Assembly (NCBI GenBank): GCA_016783865.1
Contig: JADHVS010000173.1
Location: 1 to 9,219, forward strand
Direction of reading: 5' to 3'
Source of the DNA: Bacteroidales bacterium
GTDB taxonomy: Bacteria > Bacteroidota > Bacteroidia > Bacteroidales > SM23-62
Length of the DNA stretch: 9,219 nucleotides
Shown piece after piece: positions 7,529 through 9,219 of this stretch. The notes under the pieces are model-generated. The model searched no databases and was not told the origin of the DNA. It saw only the letters and a program-made list of their open reading frames with translations. The position numbers and the translations under genes were made by a program. Positions within the stretch are counted from its first letter, which is position 1. Each line of letters begins with the position of its first letter.

Positions 7529-7584
7529 TGGTTTGTCGGTTTGTCGGTTAATTGGTTTATCGGTTAATTGGTTTATCGGTTAAT
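7497..7584 (-). repeat. Octamer tandem array (11 units, consensus AYNAACCR) spanning a gene junction
   Basis: Eleven consecutive 8-base units, read on the minus strand from 7584, are ATTAACCG, ATAAACCA, ATTAACCG, ATAAACCA, ATTAACCG, ACAAACCG, ACAAACCA, ATGAACAA, ATCAACCC, ATAAACAA and ATCAACCG. The first five alternate two sequences exactly, a perfect 16-bp period at 7545-7584. The last four are degenerate. The array encodes the final Ile-Asn-Arg and stop of the ThuA-DUF6807 gene, fills the whole 44-base gap, and provides the oxidoreductase ATG (first three bases of unit 8) and its codons up to the twin arginine. The leader strand has almost no G and should be unstructured, which suits Shine-Dalgarno-free initiation (inference). 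Confidence 0.9.
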
Positions 7585-9219
7585 GTAGCTCTGATATACA
7601 CTTGAAAGTTGCTCGCTTGTTACTTCTCCTGAAATATGTAATATCCTGTAATTAAGCTTGATGCAATCTCCTTTGCTGAGTTGAAGCGGAGCCAGGTAAA
7701 GATATGCAGGACTAAAATAATAAAAGGGCAATTCGGGATTGTCGATCAGGTACCATGCCCATCCTTCCCGTTTGGTATTATCCGGTACAAACATGGCTGA
7801 TCCGATCCGGTCTCCATCAAGCCCCTTGAAACTCATATTCAGCCAGTCACCCGTTGTCCCGTTCACATCGGAGGTATCTCCGTTTGAAGAAATCCAGGAG
7901 GCGTCCATTAAGTCCTGGTTATAACGAATGGATAATCCTGCATATCCGCCCCACGATTTACCATCCGGTTCGCCCAGGATGGGTGTCCTGTTAATATCCA
8001 CCCGATCAGAAACGGCCTCGGATAAAAGTTCATAGTCCATCCACAGCTTTTGGTTATCCGGCGGTGAAACCGTTATAATCCTTTTCTCTTTCAGGACTGT
8101 TTCTCCATCCTGAGGATGGTAATCGATGTCGAGATGGATCTCCGCAGAAAAATCCGGGTTCTTAATAAGCTTAACCAGAGTTATGTCAGTCACACCTTCC
8201 GACCGGTAACTCTTCCCGGTATATTCCCAATAATTCACCCCATTGATATATTTCCATGAGAACCATTGTCCCAGGTGCCAGATATGGTCATCCGGGCTGA
8301 CACAGGTGATCCGGTTGCGGCCAAGATACACAGGATGAAAGTATGGTTTACCACGGAAATCATTGTAATTAAATTGCCAGACAATGTCGGTATGATTCAG
8401 GAGTCCAAAAGTTGTATCGGTTTCAAACCAGTTGTAATCAGGATTCTCACCGGGCAATTCTTCCCGCAGCTCCTGCGGTAAAGGTATGGTTACATCTGAT
8501 GTAGCTGCCCATTCTGTCCCCCTCAGGACCAGGGCCTGGAAACCGGTGTTGCGCATGGTCCTGGCATCATGACCCAGGATTGTATGGAAGATTCTCCCCT
8601 TCCCGTGGTTCGCGACAAATATGGCTGGCTGGCTTTCCATTTCGTTTCCCTCCTCATCCTTTTTGCCTGCACTTCCCAGAATATGAAAGGCATCATTCTT
8701 TTCTGCATTGAACCACAACTCATCGAAAATACAGAAACCTGTCATGCCTTTTGTTATTGGATGATCCCTGTCATCGATAGTGACTGTCACGGGACACATT
8801 TCCCCGTGCCAGGTTTCCTCTTTCCATGCTCCGGTTGAAATCTTTTCAAACTCCGGCCATTCATAAAACACTGAGGTTGAAGCGTGAAAAAATACCAATC
8901 CGCCCCCCTGTTCAACGAATTTCAATAATCCGTATTCAGTGGTTTCCGGCCATCTGATGTCATTTTCAGGCCAGGAGTTCCAGTTGCTGACAATAACATC
9001 ATAAGCTCTGAAATTTTCGAAATTAAAAGTGTCGGGCTGGTTGGTGACATCCACCTCAAAACATCCGGATTCCTCAAAAGTCCTTTGCAATACGGGTGTT
9101 GTTTGTTCCCAGGCATGGTTATTCCGGCCGCTTAATATCAGTATCTTAATCTGTTCATTGGATTTTTGCGTAGTTGTACAGGCGTTGAAAAAACTGAATG
9201 ACAAAAAAAGTAAAACGAT
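7573..9219 (-). CDS. ThuA-DUF6807 (PmoA-like) fusion lipoprotein, start beyond right edge
   Basis: The frame is open to the right edge. Residues are numbered here from an internal TTG at 9204-9202, but five more codons (IVLLF) lie upstream and belong to a hydrophobic signal, so the true start is outside the window. The signal ends in SFSFFNAC, a likely lipobox with Cys9 lipidated. The ThuA domain (about 18-245, glutamine-amidotransferase-like fold) shows KILILSGRNNHAW, GGGLVFFHAST (100-110), WHGE (132-135), HPITKG (148-153), DELW (161-164) and GRIFHTILGHD (203-213). A DUF6807/PmoA-like beta-rich domain (about 270-535) shows GKPYFHPV (285-292), SPDDHIWHLGQWFSW (303-317) and GVNYWEY. ThuA was named for trehalose use in rhizobia and is tied to keto-sugar metabolism; DUF6807 has no settled activity. 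The protein is probably periplasmic or membrane-anchored. It is first in the visible operon, followed by the oxidoreductase, which supports a shared sugar-oxidation role (inference). Its last three residues and stop come from the octamer array. Confidence 0.88.
   Translation of the reverse strand: MVLLFLSFSFFNACTTTQKSNEQIKILILSGRNNHAWEQTTPVLQRTFEESGCFEVDVTNQPDTFNFENFRAYDVIVSNWNSWPENDIRWPETTEYGLLKFVEQGGGLVFFHASTSVFYEWPEFEKISTGAWKEETWHGEMCPVTVTIDDRDHPITKGMTGFCIFDELWFNAEKNDAFHILGSAGKKDEEGNEMESQPAIFVANHGKGRIFHTILGHDARTMRNTGFQALVLRGTEWAATSDVTIPLPQELREELPGENPDYNWFETDTTFGLLNHTDIVWQFNYNDFRGKPYFHPVYLGRNRITCVSPDDHIWHLGQWFSWKYINGVNYWEYTGKSYRSEGVTDITLVKLIKNPDFSAEIHLDIDYHPQDGETVLKEKRIITVSPPDNQKLWMDYELLSEAVSDRVDINRTPILGEPDGKSWGGYAGLSIRYNQDLMDASWISSNGDTSDVNGTTGDWLNMSFKGLDGDRIGSAMFVPDNTKREGWAWYLIDNPELPFYYFSPAYLYLAPLQLSKGDCIKLNYRILHISGEVTSEQLSSVYQSYINR

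Noticed and set aside
7497..7584. Octamer array considered as a CRISPR array or an attachment/origin iteron
   Set aside because: The units are contiguous with no spacers, and no cas, integrase or replication gene is present. The array also overlaps two coding regions.

Overview
The window comes from a member of the Bacteroidota, probably a free-living or sediment/gut-type polysaccharide degrader in the Bacteroidales/Marinilabiliales range. This is inferred from gene families typical of that phylum (DUF3667, DUF1565/CARDB beta-helix proteins, a lipoprotein GH26 mannanase beside a cellobiose 2-epimerase), from A-rich leaders mostly without Shine-Dalgarno sequences, and from moderate G+C. No rRNA, tRNA, CRISPR array, transposase or phage gene was seen.

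Layout. (1) Bases 1-2572, minus strand: the N-terminal 857 codons of a large secreted right-handed beta-helix protein. It has a Sec signal, a five-rung helix, a DUF1565-type motif, a nine-rung helix and a CARDB domain, and it runs off the left edge. (2) Bases 2573-2776: an AT-rich divergent intergenic region. (3) Bases 2777-5147, plus strand: a tight two-gene unit encoding a GH26 beta-mannanase lipoprotein and a cytoplasmic cellobiose/mannobiose 2-epimerase. (4) Bases 5148-5214: a short convergent gap. (5) Bases 5215-9219, minus strand: an apparent three-gene operon read from right to left. It encodes a ThuA-DUF6807 fusion lipoprotein (start beyond the right edge), a Gfo/Idh/MocA oxidoreductase with a twin-arginine signal, and a DUF3667 zinc-ribbon membrane protein that appears to start with TTG.

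How the genes may work together. The plus-strand pair fits the beta-mannan route known from Bacteroides fragilis. There, GH26 releases mannobiose outside the cytoplasm, and the epimerase converts it to mannosyl-glucose for a GH130 phosphorylase. That phosphorylase and the transporter are not in this window. The minus-strand operon pairs two exported enzyme-like proteins of families that often occur together in Bacteroidota and Planctomycetes and that have been linked to sugar oxidation or keto-sugar metabolism. The substrate cannot be read from sequence. The window as a whole looks like a carbohydrate-use region.

The most unusual DNA-level feature is an 11-unit octamer tandem array (7497-7584) at the ThuA/oxidoreductase junction. 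It supplies the end of one gene, the whole leader of the next, that gene's start codon, and the n-region of its Tat signal. I saw no clearly new defence or mobile system.
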